A DNA stretch of 64,000 nucleotides from Cyclobacterium amurskyense (GCF_001050135.1 NZ_CP012040.1:4109001-4173000); one strand, 5' to 3'; shown: positions 1 to 9,743, numbered from the stretch's first letter. Notes: a model not told the origin generated them from the letters alone. Numbers and translations are program-made.

Positions 1-297
1 TTTCTCTAATTCTAAATGACGCATGTATCCAAGAAAGAGAAGAATACACATTACAACAAATAGGATAAAATTGGTATAAACGATGACTTTTGTTTTTAAT
101 CTACCTGCCAATATTATTGCTAGGATTAAGGCACCAAAAGCATACATTAGGGCATAGCCAAATACTATCGTTGCACCAGCTAATCCTTGATTTTTGCCTA
201 CACCCATGTATCCTGAGAACATACCTCCTAGGATGAAAAACACAATTATTGTGAGAAAATAGAATAAAAAACTGGAACCTTTAAGAGCTTTATTCAT
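1..297 (-). CDS. membrane protein of unknown function (3' part beyond window)
   Basis: The frame is open from an ATG at 297 to the left edge of the window, so 99 N-terminal residues are visible and the C-terminus is missing. The translation begins MNKALKGSSFLFYFLT and shows three hydrophobic stretches, at about residues 9-30, 42-64 and 70-92, typical of a small inner-membrane protein. I recognise no family. The gap to the next gene on the right holds a copy of the intergenic repeat. Confidence is moderate because the open frame and the regular membrane segments are convincing but nothing gives a function. Confidence 0.6.
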   Translation of the reverse strand, partial: MNKALKGSSFLFYFLTIIVFFILGGMFSGYMGVGKNQGLAGATIVFGYALMYAFGALILAIILAGRLKTKVIVYTNFILFVVMCILLFLGYMRHLELEK

Positions 298-591
298 GGA
301 TCAATTGATTATTTAACCCGAAGTTGATAGTGGTATTTTGTAGCTTGAAGAATAATTGGTTCGCTCAATAGCAGGAAATCGAAAACTAGTAGTTTCAGCA
401 AGACAATGATTGACTTCTATTGAACTGGTAGAATTTCTTTTGTTCTATTAAAAGAAAAAAGAACAAAAAAGCAATCAATACATTGGTCTTATTAGGTAGT
501 GTTGGATTTGCCCTTATAAAATTAAATATATTTAATAAAAAACAAAATAAATGGCCAATTTATATTGCTTTGCACCAAATGTGTTTGATTA

Positions 592-761
592 AACCCGGAT
601 TATGTAATAGAATTCGTGATGAGTGTTGCAATCGCAAGAAAATCAGGCTGTTTGGAGATTTTAGCATAGCACCGCTATGGTGAAATTGAAAACAGCAACG
701 AAGTGGCTGATTTTAAAGCGATTTCAGCACGTAATAGAATGTCTATTGCATATTTCGGGTT
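592..761 (-). repeat. intergenic repeat, copy 1 (internally deleted)
   Basis: This copy starts with AACCCGGATTATGTAATAG and ends with the complement of the other terminus, AACCCGAAATATGCAATAG. It matches the family seen at 9374, 15056, 21480, 26356, 36954, 39782 and 52425. About 40 bp holding the two hairpins next to the AACCCGGATTATG end are missing, but the CATAGC/GCTATG hairpin is kept. It belongs to the AGCCACTTCGTTG subfamily. It lies downstream of the hydrolase gene that ends at 873. I see no gene in the rest of 298-872. Confidence 0.85.
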
Positions 762-762
762 A

Positions 763-801
763 AACCCAGATTATGTAATAGGATTTATTCGCCCTGTTGG
801 G
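763..801 (-). repeat. repeat remnant (one end only)
   Basis: Directly after copy 1, a second AACCCAGATTATGTAATAGG terminus runs into sequence resembling the CCGCCCTGACA part of the repeat and then loses similarity. It is a truncated second copy abutting the first. Confidence 0.5.
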
Positions 802-872
802 GATGGTAAAATATAAGGGAGTACAAATTGGATAAAAACTGTAGCTCCTATAGTGAAAGAAGGGGTTTTATA

Positions 873-2882
873 TTAATTGACAATGTACAATTGCTCATTA
901 ACAGCCTTGTTCAATACAGTATCCGACCAAGCATATGCAGGAGGGATTTCATTCAAAAGATAGGTTTTGGTAGGATAGGCTAAAGCGGGAATTTGATAAG
1001 CATCCGTAATACGCAGCACATTCAATAGTTCTAAGGCAAAATCTCTTCCATTTTTTGGACTTGTTTGATTGTGCGTTTCGGGTGGGTTTGACAGGTACAT
1101 GCTTTCACATTTCTCATCCATCAAGGCTGCATACATGGCTATTGTGGCCATTCCATCTCTACCAGCAATACTGATTTTTGTAGGGTCTACTTCAGGTAAG
1201 GTCCTGCAAAATTCCAATGCCCGCATGGCATCATATACCTGCATAGAGGCTTTGGTTCTTCCTATCCAGGCAGCAGCTCGTCTAACATGCCAATTGAGTT
1301 CTGGAGCCCAACCCACTTCTCCTACACCCCTGACTTCCAGGTAGGCGATATTGTGATTCTCAGCCATTTTATTTGCATAGCCTTCGCTTTCCCATCGTTC
1401 TTCTCCCGGGCTTCTTAATACTAAAAGGAGTGGAGATTTCTCCTCTTGAGGTTGACGGTAAAATATATCCACTTTGAGTCTCCAGCCCTTTTCACTGTTA
1501 AAACTATAGGTGTTATTCCCGAACTTGGATAAATCCGCTGTTCTGTATATCATTTCTCCATCAAAAGCCAACGCTGAATCAGGGAATGCTCCAAAGGTTC
1601 TTGTTTTAAGGTAGTCCTTAACTTTATTTTGCTGGGCAATTAGCGCGTCTCGACTGTTTATTATTGGAGGTTCAGCTGTTTGGATGAAAGAGTGCTGTAT
1701 TGTTTTGGTAATATCTGTAGCTGGCGGCGTGCCATTGTATACATTTAGACTATCTGCTGGAAGCAGGTTTTCAGCATTGGTTTCTATATCTGCTATTGTT
1801 TCCGGCGCTACATTTTTGTCCATAAGGTGGTGGAGGAAAAAGGAGAAAATGGCTTTTCTGGAAACCGGATGATAGGAATGCCCACCAGTTGTTTCAACCA
1901 GAGAGATATTATTTTCCGCTCCAAACTTGCTATAGAATTCCGATAAGGAATTGTAAAACTGACGGGTAGACTCAATTCCATAGAGTTCATCCCTATCCGA
2001 TTGGGCAATAAGCAAAGGCTTGGGTGCAATTAAAGCTCCTATGTCTGTGAAATCCATTTGGAAACCATTGTTGATCATCATACAATCACAGTGACCATCA
2101 ATCCTTCTTTCGCCTACCTGCGAGTCCATGGTTCCCGCTCCGCAAACAGGTGCTGCTGCTTTTACTCTTGGATCTGCTGCAGCAAAGTACCAGCTTTGGG
2201 AGCCGCCTCCTGAAATGCCGGTGATACCAATATTATCCATGTCCACGTCAACACGTGTAGCAAGGTAGTCCAGGCCCCTTATGGCATTCCAAAGCTCTAC
2301 GGCCGCAGGATTATAACCTCGAGAATACCAATTGAACCAGCCTTTGTTATAAGGCCCCCAATGATCTCCCCAAACCTCTCCAAATTGAATGGTTTCAAAA
2401 ATCAAAGTAATAAAACCAAGTTCCGCTAACCTTCTTGCGTGTGCCTGGTAATTCACTTTTTGACCATGGGAATGGCCTGATAGGTAAATAACAGCAGCGC
2501 GGGGATTTGATATATTGTCAGGTACGTAAAGATTGGCAGGAACAAATAAATTGGGTAAGGATTCATAATAAAACTTCTCAATATGAAAGCCATCTTGTTT
2601 CAATGTGCCTCTAGGGTAGACTTTGGGAGGATCCCTGTCTTCCTCCATGTTGAAACCCATCATTTCTATAAATTGATGGTACTTAACTGGTCGAATTGAA
2701 TCCCATTCTTCTGTAGAGATAGATTTTGCAGAAAAGTGCTCCGTCAAGCTTTTTGATTCCTGCTCTAGGTATTGCATGATGTTATTATGAGGAACCACAG
2801 TGACAGTTTCAGGTGCCTCTTCTTTACATGCCCAGGTAGCTATTATCAGAAGGCTGATTGGAATCAGGATTAAATATTTCAT
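873..2882 (-). CDS. secreted alpha/beta hydrolase lipoprotein (acetyl-xylan-esterase-like)
   Basis: This 669-residue protein has a lipoprotein signal (lipobox ending at C19), so it probably acts in the periplasm or on a membrane. Residues 100-350 form an alpha/beta hydrolase fold. The nucleophile elbow is GISGGG with S224, the likely acid is D296 or D298 in SDRDE, and the likely base is H335 in GGHSYH. The oxyanion-side motif is YLSGHSHG near 133-140. The C-terminal half (about 400-669) looks like a second, degenerate hydrolase-like domain, with an RSPGEERWESEG stretch and IAGRDGMA in place of a clear GxSxG. Related proteins deacetylate or de-esterify plant and algal polysaccharides, and that role is inferred here. 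It is transcribed alone, divergent from the PhyH-type gene at 3258. Confidence 0.75.
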   Translation of the reverse strand: MKYLILIPISLLIIATWACKEEAPETVTVVPHNNIMQYLEQESKSLTEHFSAKSISTEEWDSIRPVKYHQFIEMMGFNMEEDRDPPKVYPRGTLKQDGFHIEKFYYESLPNLFVPANLYVPDNISNPRAAVIYLSGHSHGQKVNYQAHARRLAELGFITLIFETIQFGEVWGDHWGPYNKGWFNWYSRGYNPAAVELWNAIRGLDYLATRVDVDMDNIGITGISGGGSQSWYFAAADPRVKAAAPVCGAGTMDSQVGERRIDGHCDCMMINNGFQMDFTDIGALIAPKPLLIAQSDRDELYGIESTRQFYNSLSEFYSKFGAENNISLVETTGGHSYHPVSRKAIFSFFLHHLMDKNVAPETIADIETNAENLLPADSLNVYNGTPPATDITKTIQHSFIQTAEPPIINSRDALIAQQNKVKDYLKTRTFGAFPDSALAFDGEMIYRTADLSKFGNNTYSFNSEKGWRLKVDIFYRQPQEEKSPLLLVLRSPGEERWESEGYANKMAENHNIAYLEVRGVGEVGWAPELNWHVRRAAAWIGRTKASMQVYDAMRALEFCRTLPEVDPTKISIAGRDGMATIAMYAALMDEKCESMYLSNPPETHNQTSPKNGRDFALELLNVLRITDAYQIPALAYPTKTYLLNEIPPAYAWSDTVLNKAVNEQLYIVN

Positions 2883-3257
2883 TCTTTAGAATTCAATGAA
2901 GTAGTAAGTTAATACTTGATAATACTTAAAACCAAAATTTTTCACTTGGAATCTACAAGGACTTGTAAAATTTAGTTTAGAAGGATGAAAATTTAGCGTT
3001 CTGACTTATTGTATTCCCTTTTTTAGATAAAATTAAATAATCAACGATTTGATTTAGAGGTGAATTTCCTTCATATTTATTAATGTTTTGGTAATTTGGA
3101 TTGAATAAAGAATTCATGGCAGTGATTCTGAATAGTTGGATTTATTTGGAGGCAGTCTCCTCAATAATGGTAATTTGAGGATTTAGGATCAAGAATATTA
3201 ATTAAGGAATTTAAGATTAAATTTATTTCAAGAGCTTATACTTCTTTTATATAGGAT
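2883..3257. other. divergent intergenic region without a visible gene
   Basis: This very AT-rich 375-bp gap separates the divergent hydrolase and dioxygenase genes and must carry both promoters. I see no repeat copy, RNA gene or strong hairpin in it. Confidence 0.5.
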
Positions 3258-4088
3258 ATGAAATTGAACGAAGAACAAATTGCGCAATATCACAGAGATG
3301 GCTACGTACTTGTAAAAGGTTTTTGTAGCAAGGAGGAAACGAACAAGCTTTATAAGGTGGCCATTGAGGATGAAGCCATGAGTAAAAATGCCATGGATCT
3401 AAATGATCAATCCGGTAAAAAAACAAGGCTTTCTTTGTGGTTTAAACCTGGAAATGATGTCTTTGGCTATTTGACTAGGAGTGAAAAGATGGTGAATTCT
3501 GTAGGTCAATTGCTAGAAGGAGAGGCTCCTGTTTGCCACTTTCATTCCAAACTTATGCAGAAGGAACCCAAGGTAGGTGGGGCATGGGAATGGCATCAAG
3601 ATTATGGCTATTGGTACAAAAATCAGTTTATGTTTCCTGACCAATTGATTAGCGTAATGGTAGCACTTACTGAGGCAAATAAACAGAATGGCTGTTTGCA
3701 GGTAATCAAAGGTTCGCATAAACTAGGAAGAGTAAACCATGGATTTGCAGGAGAACAGGTGGGGGCGGATATGGTAATGGTAGAGAATGCTTTGAAAACC
3801 ATGGGGCTTGTTTATTGTGAAATAGAGCCTGGAGATGCACTTTTTTTTCATAGTAACCTATTGCACAGGTCCGCAGCCAACCTTTCTGATTCACCAAGGT
3901 GGTCCATTATATCCTGTTTTAATTCCCAGTCCAATATTGCATATAGCGAGACTTCTACTGCATGGAAAGTGGCTTTGGAACCGATCCCTGACGAAGCCAT
4001 TTTAAATTGGGAGGCTGAAACGCTTTCGAATGCGGATTTTCTCAAGAAAGAAAATGACCCGGCATTGAAAAACACTGGTTGGGAGTAA
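3258..4088 (+). CDS. phytanoyl-CoA dioxygenase (PhyH) family protein
   Basis: The protein has 276 residues, the usual size for PhyH-type Fe(II)/2-oxoglutarate dioxygenases. The facial triad is visible as H113 and D115 in WHQDYGYW and H203 in LLHRSAAN. R214 in SPRW is placed to bind 2-oxoglutarate. There is no signal peptide, so it is cytoplasmic. Family members hydroxylate small molecules such as acyl-CoAs, amino acids or secondary metabolites. The substrate cannot be read from the sequence, and the neighbours (a hydrolase and a helicase, on the other strand) give no hint. It converges with the helicase gene, 76 bp away. Confidence 0.85.
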   Translation: MKLNEEQIAQYHRDGYVLVKGFCSKEETNKLYKVAIEDEAMSKNAMDLNDQSGKKTRLSLWFKPGNDVFGYLTRSEKMVNSVGQLLEGEAPVCHFHSKLMQKEPKVGGAWEWHQDYGYWYKNQFMFPDQLISVMVALTEANKQNGCLQVIKGSHKLGRVNHGFAGEQVGADMVMVENALKTMGLVYCEIEPGDALFFHSNLLHRSAANLSDSPRWSIISCFNSQSNIAYSETSTAWKVALEPIPDEAILNWEAETLSNADFLKKENDPALKNTGWE

Positions 4089-4164
4089 GGTTAAATGAGA
4101 TGAAATAGGAGCTAATATTAATAAGGACCTGCTTAAACCTTTACTGGCACATAAAAGCCAAGTA

Positions 4165-5484
4165 TTAATTGGCCACTTCCATTTTTACTTTTAGTTTTTT
4201 AAGTTTTTCTCCATCTGTATTGGCGAAAAGATCGTCTACTTTGTCAGTAGGTACAGCCACATAGGTGGCATTGTCTAGAATGCTGATCATACCTATATCA
4301 GATCCTTTTAAGCCGCCTTTTTTAGTGAAAAAGCCAACAACATCGCCCTTGCTGATTTTGTTCTTTTTCCCTACACTGATATAAACACAAGTCAGGTTCG
4401 ATGGTTCAGGGACTTTGAAGTCTTGGCGAAGTTCGTATTCTGGTAGGTTATTGTCTACATAATCAGGCAAGGATTCCTCATGGGCAAGCACCAAATAGCT
4501 CTGACCTTCAGCCATCATTCTAGCTGTTCTACCATTTCTATGTATAAAGGCATCCTTTTTTGGAGGAAGTTGGTAATGGACAACATGCTTAATTTCTGGG
4601 ATGTCTAATCCTCTGGATGCAAGGTCTGTAGCAATGAGCAACTGGTGGGTGCCGCTTCTGAATTTGATTAGGTTTTTTTCACGATCGATTTGTTCCAATC
4701 CACCGTGAAGCACTGCATGTTGGAATCCGAAATCTGTCAAAAGTAGACTTATGCGATCTACAGCATCTCTGTGATTGCAAAAAACCAGGGTGCTTTCCTG
4801 TCCAAAATCTGCCACTAACCGCATTAAGGTGTCTATTTTCTCAACACTAGAAGTTCTGACGAGTTGCAACAATAAGGTCATTACCTCACCCTCTTTCAAA
4901 AAACTCACCTTTTCATAGTCTTTAAAAGGAAGGAAATCTGGAATATTTTCAAGGATGGTGGCGGAGGTTAGGAAATATTTCTGCTCATGTGAAAGCCGTT
5001 CAAAGATAACCCTCAATTGTTCATGAAAACCAAACTGTAAGGATTTATCAAACTCGTCGAGTACAACCAAACTTATGTTAATGTCATTTAGATTGCCTTT
5101 CTGAACATGCTCAGATAGCCTTCCTGGTGTACCTATTATCACCTGTGGTTTTTCGTTAAGCCTATTTTCTTCTGTTTTCATAGAATGCCCACCATAGCAG
5201 ATACAAGCATGAAAATTAGTCTTCAGCGATTTGAAAACCTCCATTATTTGTAAAGCCAACTCTCTTGATGGGACAATGATTAGAGCGGAAGAATCATTTA
5301 CTTCCAGGTGCTGAATCATGGGAATGAGAAATGCCAGGGTTTTTCCAGAACCTGTTGGAGCCAAAAGCATTAGGGGAGCTTCAGCTTTGGCCTTTTCCAT
5401 AAATTCCAATTGCATCTTATTGAAACTGTTTAAAGAAAGCCTTTTTAAAAAAGTTTCACTACCTGTTTGCTTATTCATCTCCAT
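4165..5484 (-). CDS. DEAD-box RNA helicase with DbpA-like RNA-binding tail
   Basis: The 439-residue protein shows the ordered helicase motifs: Q-motif region FNKMQ near 21-25, APTGSGKT at 42-49, PSREL at 72-76, GTPGRL at 118-123, motif II DEFD at 143-146 (a DEAD variant), TSAT at 173-176, ATDLASRGLDIP at 285-296 and HRNGRTAR at 315-322. The last 70 or so residues (ISKGDVVGFFTKKGG and after) resemble the DbpA RNA-binding domain (PF03880), which in E. coli binds 23S rRNA. A role in ribosome assembly or RNA remodelling follows from the family. The start MEMN has an alternative at M3. The last residue of motif II, D instead of the usual D-E-A-D ending in a different spacing of A to F, is the only oddity. 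Confidence 0.88.
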   Translation of the reverse strand: MEMNKQTGSETFLKRLSLNSFNKMQLEFMEKAKAEAPLMLLAPTGSGKTLAFLIPMIQHLEVNDSSALIIVPSRELALQIMEVFKSLKTNFHACICYGGHSMKTEENRLNEKPQVIIGTPGRLSEHVQKGNLNDINISLVVLDEFDKSLQFGFHEQLRVIFERLSHEQKYFLTSATILENIPDFLPFKDYEKVSFLKEGEVMTLLLQLVRTSSVEKIDTLMRLVADFGQESTLVFCNHRDAVDRISLLLTDFGFQHAVLHGGLEQIDREKNLIKFRSGTHQLLIATDLASRGLDIPEIKHVVHYQLPPKKDAFIHRNGRTARMMAEGQSYLVLAHEESLPDYVDNNLPEYELRQDFKVPEPSNLTCVYISVGKKNKISKGDVVGFFTKKGGLKGSDIGMISILDNATYVAVPTDKVDDLFANTDGEKLKKLKVKMEVAN

Positions 5485-5540
5485 ATTGCAAAGATACAGA
5501 TAGGCAATGAGACAAAGGTGTTTTATAGAAAGAATTTAAA

Positions 5541-5583
5541 ATGACACTGCACCAATAATTAATATTTTCTGGTGCAGTGTCAT
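5541..5583 (-). terminator. Rho-independent terminator of the DUF4136 gene
   Basis: A perfect 14-bp inverted repeat (ATGACACTGCACCA at 5541-5554 and its complement at 5570-5583) is followed on the minus strand by a T-rich run. It sits between the DUF4136 stop codon and the downstream helicase start and should end the lipoprotein transcript. Confidence 0.8.
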
Positions 5584-5633
5584 TATTTTATGAAAACTCG
5601 ATTGCTTAATGGAGGAAATAAAATTCGTCAACC

Positions 5634-6215
5634 TTAGTTTCTGGTCAAAATTTTGAATTGATCCATTACCTTATAAGTGGCCCTGGTCAAGTCAATATGA
5701 ATATTAGGTGAGTTGTAGTCAAAATAAGCTGAAGTATATCCTTGCCAGATTGTGTTTCCTTTTTTGTGGTCGATTACTAAAACGACAAGCATTCCATCAT
5801 TTTGTGTGTATTTAATGGCATTGTAGTTTTCGCCTCTTTTTTGCCTTTCCAGACTATCTAAGACAGATTCTTCTACAAGTTCAATTCCTTGCTTTTTAAG
5901 CCAATAATCGAAATTCGGTTGATTGTAACCTCTATAGCGTACTTCACTCATGTATAATTTGTGAATAATAAGGAGGTCTGGATTGTTGTCTCTTTCTCTA
6001 AATCCCTGAGATCCAAGGCGTGAGGAGATTGATTTTTCAATAATTCCGGTGAAATCTCTTTCGTTTTTCCCTTCTTCTGCCACAAACCCGAAGGTTTTGT
6101 ATTTTTTAAAGGCACCTTTATAATTGTAATCGTATTCTGCGATAAAGTCTCTCTGTGACAAACAGGCTGAATTAAATATCAGTAAAACAAAGACAAAGTA
6201 GTTGAATTTTTTCAT
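5634..6215 (-). CDS. DUF4136 family lipoprotein
   Basis: The 193-residue product has a short signal with lipobox NSAC, C18 being the lipidated residue. The body matches the DUF4136 pattern: an early YKTFGF strand near 41-46, I..I..RLGSQGF near 59-72, PDLLIIHKL near 79-87, and a late WQGY with a conserved helix. DUF4136 proteins are envelope lipoproteins of unknown function found widely in Bacteroidota and Proteobacteria. It stands alone between two other minus-strand genes and has its own terminator, so it is probably a single-gene transcript. Confidence 0.8.
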   Translation of the reverse strand: MKKFNYFVFVLLIFNSACLSQRDFIAEYDYNYKGAFKKYKTFGFVAEEGKNERDFTGIIEKSISSRLGSQGFRERDNNPDLLIIHKLYMSEVRYRGYNQPNFDYWLKKQGIELVEESVLDSLERQKRGENYNAIKYTQNDGMLVVLVIDHKKGNTIWQGYTSAYFDYNSPNIHIDLTRATYKVMDQFKILTRN

Positions 6216-6483
6216 ACATTTTTTCTGAGAAGTGGTGAATCATATTGTCCTGGTGATTTTTGAGATACATTTCAACTGTACCGATCAAAATATAAAATTG
6301 TAATCTTAAAATAAACTTTAGATTTAAATTTTTGTTTAGGATTTTATCACTAATTATCGAATTAATGTTAGTGAATTTCAGTATAAAAACCAAGTTTTTA
6401 ACTGGATATTGAGCAAACTTATATTGCTGAATATTAAAGGACTATGTATTGGGACTCTTGAAGACAAAACAGGGTAAAATAAA

Positions 6484-6515
6484 AAGAGTGGCAACCTAAT
6501 TTGGTTGCCACTCTT
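6484..6515 (-). terminator. Rho-independent terminator of the ribulokinase gene
   Basis: The 13-bp stem AAGAGTGGCAACC (6484-6496) and its complement (6503-6515) enclose a 6-nt loop, with a TTTTTATTTTA tail on the minus strand. It lies 42 bp after the kinase stop codon. The remaining bases of 6216-6556 are AT-rich, with no gene seen. Confidence 0.85.
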
Positions 6516-6556
6516 AGTTTTCAAAGGAATTTGTTGATGGAATATGGATTAATCAA

Positions 6557-8218
6557 TCAGATTTGACTCTCAATAAAGTCCCCAAAGGAGAGGTAATTCT
6601 CATATTTTGCCTCGTAGATTTTAGCATTTGAAGCATTTGGTTGATAGACTTTATCAAAACCATTCCCCATAGCTGCTATGGCTTCAGTCACGTTAGGGTA
6701 AATGCCAGCTGCAGTGGCAGCATATATAGCAGCACCTAATGCTGGGGCTTGTTCAGATTTAGCCACTTTTATAGGCATATTTAGTACGTCTGCCAATGTC
6801 TGCATGACCAATGATGATTTTTTAGCCACGCCACCAAGACCAATAACTTGTTCTATGTTTACGCCTTCTTGTCTAAACCTTTCTATTATCCTTTTTGATC
6901 CAAAGCAAATACTCTCAACCAAAGCTTTGAATACATGAGCTGCATCCGAGCCCATATCCAGTCCTTTTAGGGCGCCTTTTAGGTTTTGGTTTGCATCAGG
7001 AGTTCTTCTCCCGTTGATCCAGTCTAAGGCCAATACCTGTGTGGTTTCCGCAGATATTTTCTCTGCTTCGCTGGAGAGTGTCAATATCAAGTTCTGCTCC
7101 AAAAGATCGATCGTTTGTTTCTTTAGCTCTTCACCCATTGAGGAATCATTGATCGTTTTCCTAACAGGTTTTAGAAGCAACTTTACAAACCATGCCAAAA
7201 CATCACCAAATGCCGATTGACCAGCTTCAAGTCCAATTTTACCAGGGATGACAGAGCCATCCACCTGACCACATATACCCTTGACGGTAGTGTGTTCTAA
7301 AGATGCATAAGAACTGACCATAATGTCACAGGTGGAGGTGCCCATAACTTTTACAAGCGTACCTTCTTCTACTTCTCCACCAATGGCTCCAGCATGGGCA
7401 TCAAAAGTACCCACAGCCACTGGAATACCTTCTTCCAAATCGAGCTTTTCTGCCCATTCTTTGGAAAGTAATCCTGCTGCTTGATCAGAGGTATAGGTTT
7501 CCTTATAAAGTTGCGCTTTTAATTTCACTAACCTTGGATCTAGTTTCTCCAAAAATTCATCCTCAGGAAGACCTCCCCAGCTCTCATGCCAGAGTGCTTT
7601 ATGCCCTGCAGCGCACCTGCTTCTTTTGAAAGCAATTGGGTCTGTTCCTCCAATGAGGGTAAAAGTCAAATAATCACAGTGTTCCATCCAAGAATAAGCC
7701 GCTTCGGCTACTTCAGGATCCACTCTTATAATATGCAATATCTTTGCCCAAAACCATTCTGAAGAGTAGATACCTCCTTCGTATTTTGTAAAATCTTCAC
7801 CTCCCCATGTTCTTGCCAGGTGATTGATTTCATCTGCCTCTGCTACTGAAGTATGGTCTTTCCACAAAATCATTTGGGCATTGGGGTTTTCTGAGAATTG
7901 ATCAGTTAGTGCCAATGCATGACCTTCTTTATTTACCGGTAAAGGAGATGACCCAGTGGTATCGACACAAATCCCCTTAATTTGTGATTTTGGTAGGCCT
8001 GATTTTTGAATAACGGCTTTTACAGTGTGCGCAAGACCTTCCAAATGGTCGTTAAGATGTTGTCTGTATTGGTTTTTTGTTGGATCACAATATTTCCCTT
8101 CTTTCCAGCGAGGGTAATTGTAAACTTCGGAAGCAAGGGTGATACCATCGCGGGCATTGACCAAGATGGACCTGACAGAATCTGTTCCATAGTCTACACC
8201 CAATACGTAATTGTCCAT
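6557..8218 (-). CDS. araB: ribulokinase (FGGY carbohydrate kinase)
   Basis: The enzyme phosphorylates L-ribulose with ATP in the L-arabinose pathway. At 553 residues it has the length of AraB. The N-terminal phosphate-binding segment is LGVDYGTDSVRSILV (6-20). The substrate region includes WKDHT at 119-123. The central motif VGTFDAHAGAIGG at 269-281 contains the likely catalytic base D273. GLGGVAKKS and PALGAAIYAA near the C-terminus form the adenosine-binding part. No isomerase (araA) or epimerase (araD) gene lies nearby, so it is an isolated kinase with its own terminator. Another pentulose substrate cannot be excluded. Confidence 0.85.
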   Translation of the reverse strand: MDNYVLGVDYGTDSVRSILVNARDGITLASEVYNYPRWKEGKYCDPTKNQYRQHLNDHLEGLAHTVKAVIQKSGLPKSQIKGICVDTTGSSPLPVNKEGHALALTDQFSENPNAQMILWKDHTSVAEADEINHLARTWGGEDFTKYEGGIYSSEWFWAKILHIIRVDPEVAEAAYSWMEHCDYLTFTLIGGTDPIAFKRSRCAAGHKALWHESWGGLPEDEFLEKLDPRLVKLKAQLYKETYTSDQAAGLLSKEWAEKLDLEEGIPVAVGTFDAHAGAIGGEVEEGTLVKVMGTSTCDIMVSSYASLEHTTVKGICGQVDGSVIPGKIGLEAGQSAFGDVLAWFVKLLLKPVRKTINDSSMGEELKKQTIDLLEQNLILTLSSEAEKISAETTQVLALDWINGRRTPDANQNLKGALKGLDMGSDAAHVFKALVESICFGSKRIIERFRQEGVNIEQVIGLGGVAKKSSLVMQTLADVLNMPIKVAKSEQAPALGAAIYAATAAGIYPNVTEAIAAMGNGFDKVYQPNASNAKIYEAKYENYLSFGDFIESQI

Positions 8219-8499
8219 ACTAATTATTTTGGATTGTTATAAAGCGAGAAATAAATCTAATTAACCGAAATTAGGCAAAAGAGCCCCTAGAATGTGCTAA
8301 AATCACTTCAAATAATTAAATCAACCATTTGATTTGGCTACAGAGTTTCTGAATGTTATACTTAACGTGTGAAGATAGCCTTCAATAGGATTACTATAAC
8401 ATAATCCGGCATTGATGTAAAAATATACGGAAAAAATCAAAAATGACCCATCAAAGTCTATAAAAAACCTGGTCTTTAAATTAAATGTTATCGATGTTT

Positions 8500-9009
8500 T
8501 TATCCATTATCAACCTGATGCCAGGTTTGAATTTCTAAAATCTTATTTTCTTCCGTTTTAATAGCCATGTGGTATTCGTAAGAAATGGATTTTAAAGTTT
8601 TGCTATCCAAGGCGGTAAATGTAGTCCAAACCAATGTCCAGTCTCCTTTTAGAATGCCACGATTTACTCGAACACTAGTGAGTTTGGGTTCACTAAAAGT
8701 AAGGTGGTTTAATTGGTTGTGTTGTGATTTCCAATGCGTAATCTCTTCAATGGAATTGTGAATGGAGTCTGTGTTGGTATTGATACATTTAAAATCAGGA
8801 TGGATAATTTCTTTTATATAATCGTAGCTTTCCAGCTGCAATCCTTTTAGGTATTTCCTTATTAATTCCTGATCACTTCCTTCTTTAGGATTTTTGGTTA
8901 CGGGAGGATTCCGACCATCCTCATTCTTTTTAACCTGGTCCTCATATTTGCTCGAAAACAAATAGCCAGGTAGGAAAGCGAGTGCTAAAGAGTTTTTAAT
9001 GTTGGTCAT
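8500..9009 (-). CDS. NTF2/SnoaL-like protein
   Basis: The product has 169 residues. A short hydrophobic N-terminus (LALAFLPGYLFSS, residues 9-21) may be a weak signal or anchor. From about residue 45 it reads like a cystatin-like NTF2/SnoaL fold: a helix with LIRKYLKGLQLESYDYIKE, then HPDFKCI, and late strands ILKGDWTLVWTTFTA and KILEIQTWHQ. This fold serves as a binding pocket or small enzyme, and no specific activity can be named. A 14-bp sequence is directly repeated just upstream of the start codon. Confidence 0.6.
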   Translation of the reverse strand: MTNIKNSLALAFLPGYLFSSKYEDQVKKNEDGRNPPVTKNPKEGSDQELIRKYLKGLQLESYDYIKEIIHPDFKCINTNTDSIHNSIEEITHWKSQHNQLNHLTFSEPKLTSVRVNRGILKGDWTLVWTTFTALDSKTLKSISYEYHMAIKTEENKILEIQTWHQVDNG

Positions 9010-9037
9010 GTCGTGGGATCAAAGTCGTGGGATCAAA
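9010..9037. repeat. tandem 14-bp direct repeat upstream of the NTF2-like gene
   Basis: GTCGTGGGATCAAA occurs twice back to back (9010-9023 and 9024-9037), immediately before the start codon on the minus strand. It could be a duplicated leader or a protein-binding site, or simple slippage. Confidence 0.7.
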
Positions 9038-9373
9038 CTTAAATGAAATGTTTAGGGGGATTTGATTGCAATATTTTCCATCGATTTGTTTTAATTTACA
9101 ATTATAAGCATAATAAATTCAATTTTAATGGTTTATTCAATGATTTATTGTGATGAGATGGCCTATAGTATTATTGAAACTGCCATAGTTTAGTTAACCT
9201 TTACTTCCCCCAATTGCCATTTTAAAAGATCAAAGTTTAATTGTTATCCCTGTTTATCTTAAGGCCTGCATTAAAGGGTTTTTTCATTTTTGAGAAATGA
9301 TAGTTCAATAAAAACAGCTTGTTTGGAGATTGTGCATCACCTAAGTATTGAAAAAGTAAAGAATAGGTTATTA

Positions 9374-9583
9374 AACCCGAAATATGCAATAGACAATCTA
9401 TTACGAGCTGAAATCGCTTCAAAATACCCAATCGTTGCTGTTTTCAATTTCACCATAGCGGTGCTATGCTAAAATATCCAAACAGCCTGATTTTCTTGCG
9501 ATTGCAACACTTCCCGTAAACACGGGACAGGCTTCATCCCTGACATTGTCAGGGCGGAGAAATCCTATTACATAATCCGGGTT
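9374..9583 (+). repeat. intergenic repeat, copy 2
   Basis: This full-length 210-bp copy runs from AACCCGAAATATGCAATAG to the complement of AACCCGGATTATGTAATAG. It keeps all three internal hairpins: CATAGC/GCTATG, CCCGT/ACGGG and CCTGAC/GTCAGG. It is of the TACCCAATCGTTG subfamily. It lies between the potassium channel gene (3' side) and the NTF2-like gene. I see no gene in the rest of 9038-9743. Confidence 0.9.
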
Positions 9584-9743
9584 AAAGGTTGATTTTAAGT
9601 TGTTTATGTAAATATTTGCTTGTGAAATGTATGATTCTCGGTATTCTATAGAGAATAGGTGAAGCCAAAAAGAGCCCTTATTTGATATATAGTATAGTAG
9701 TCACATTAAATTAATTAATGCATTTAGAAAAACAGTCGTAATT

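Noticed and set aside
483..683. A 66-codon frame on the plus strand
   Set aside because: More than half of it lies in repeat copy 1, and the rest has no signal or domain. It is a by-product of the repeat.
9237..9472. Two frames on opposite strands, with parts reading YAIDNLLRAEIASKYP and similar
   Set aside because: The same peptide pieces recur at 39683-39877 and, on the other strand, near 26509-26706. They come from the intergenic repeat read in one frame and are not proteins.
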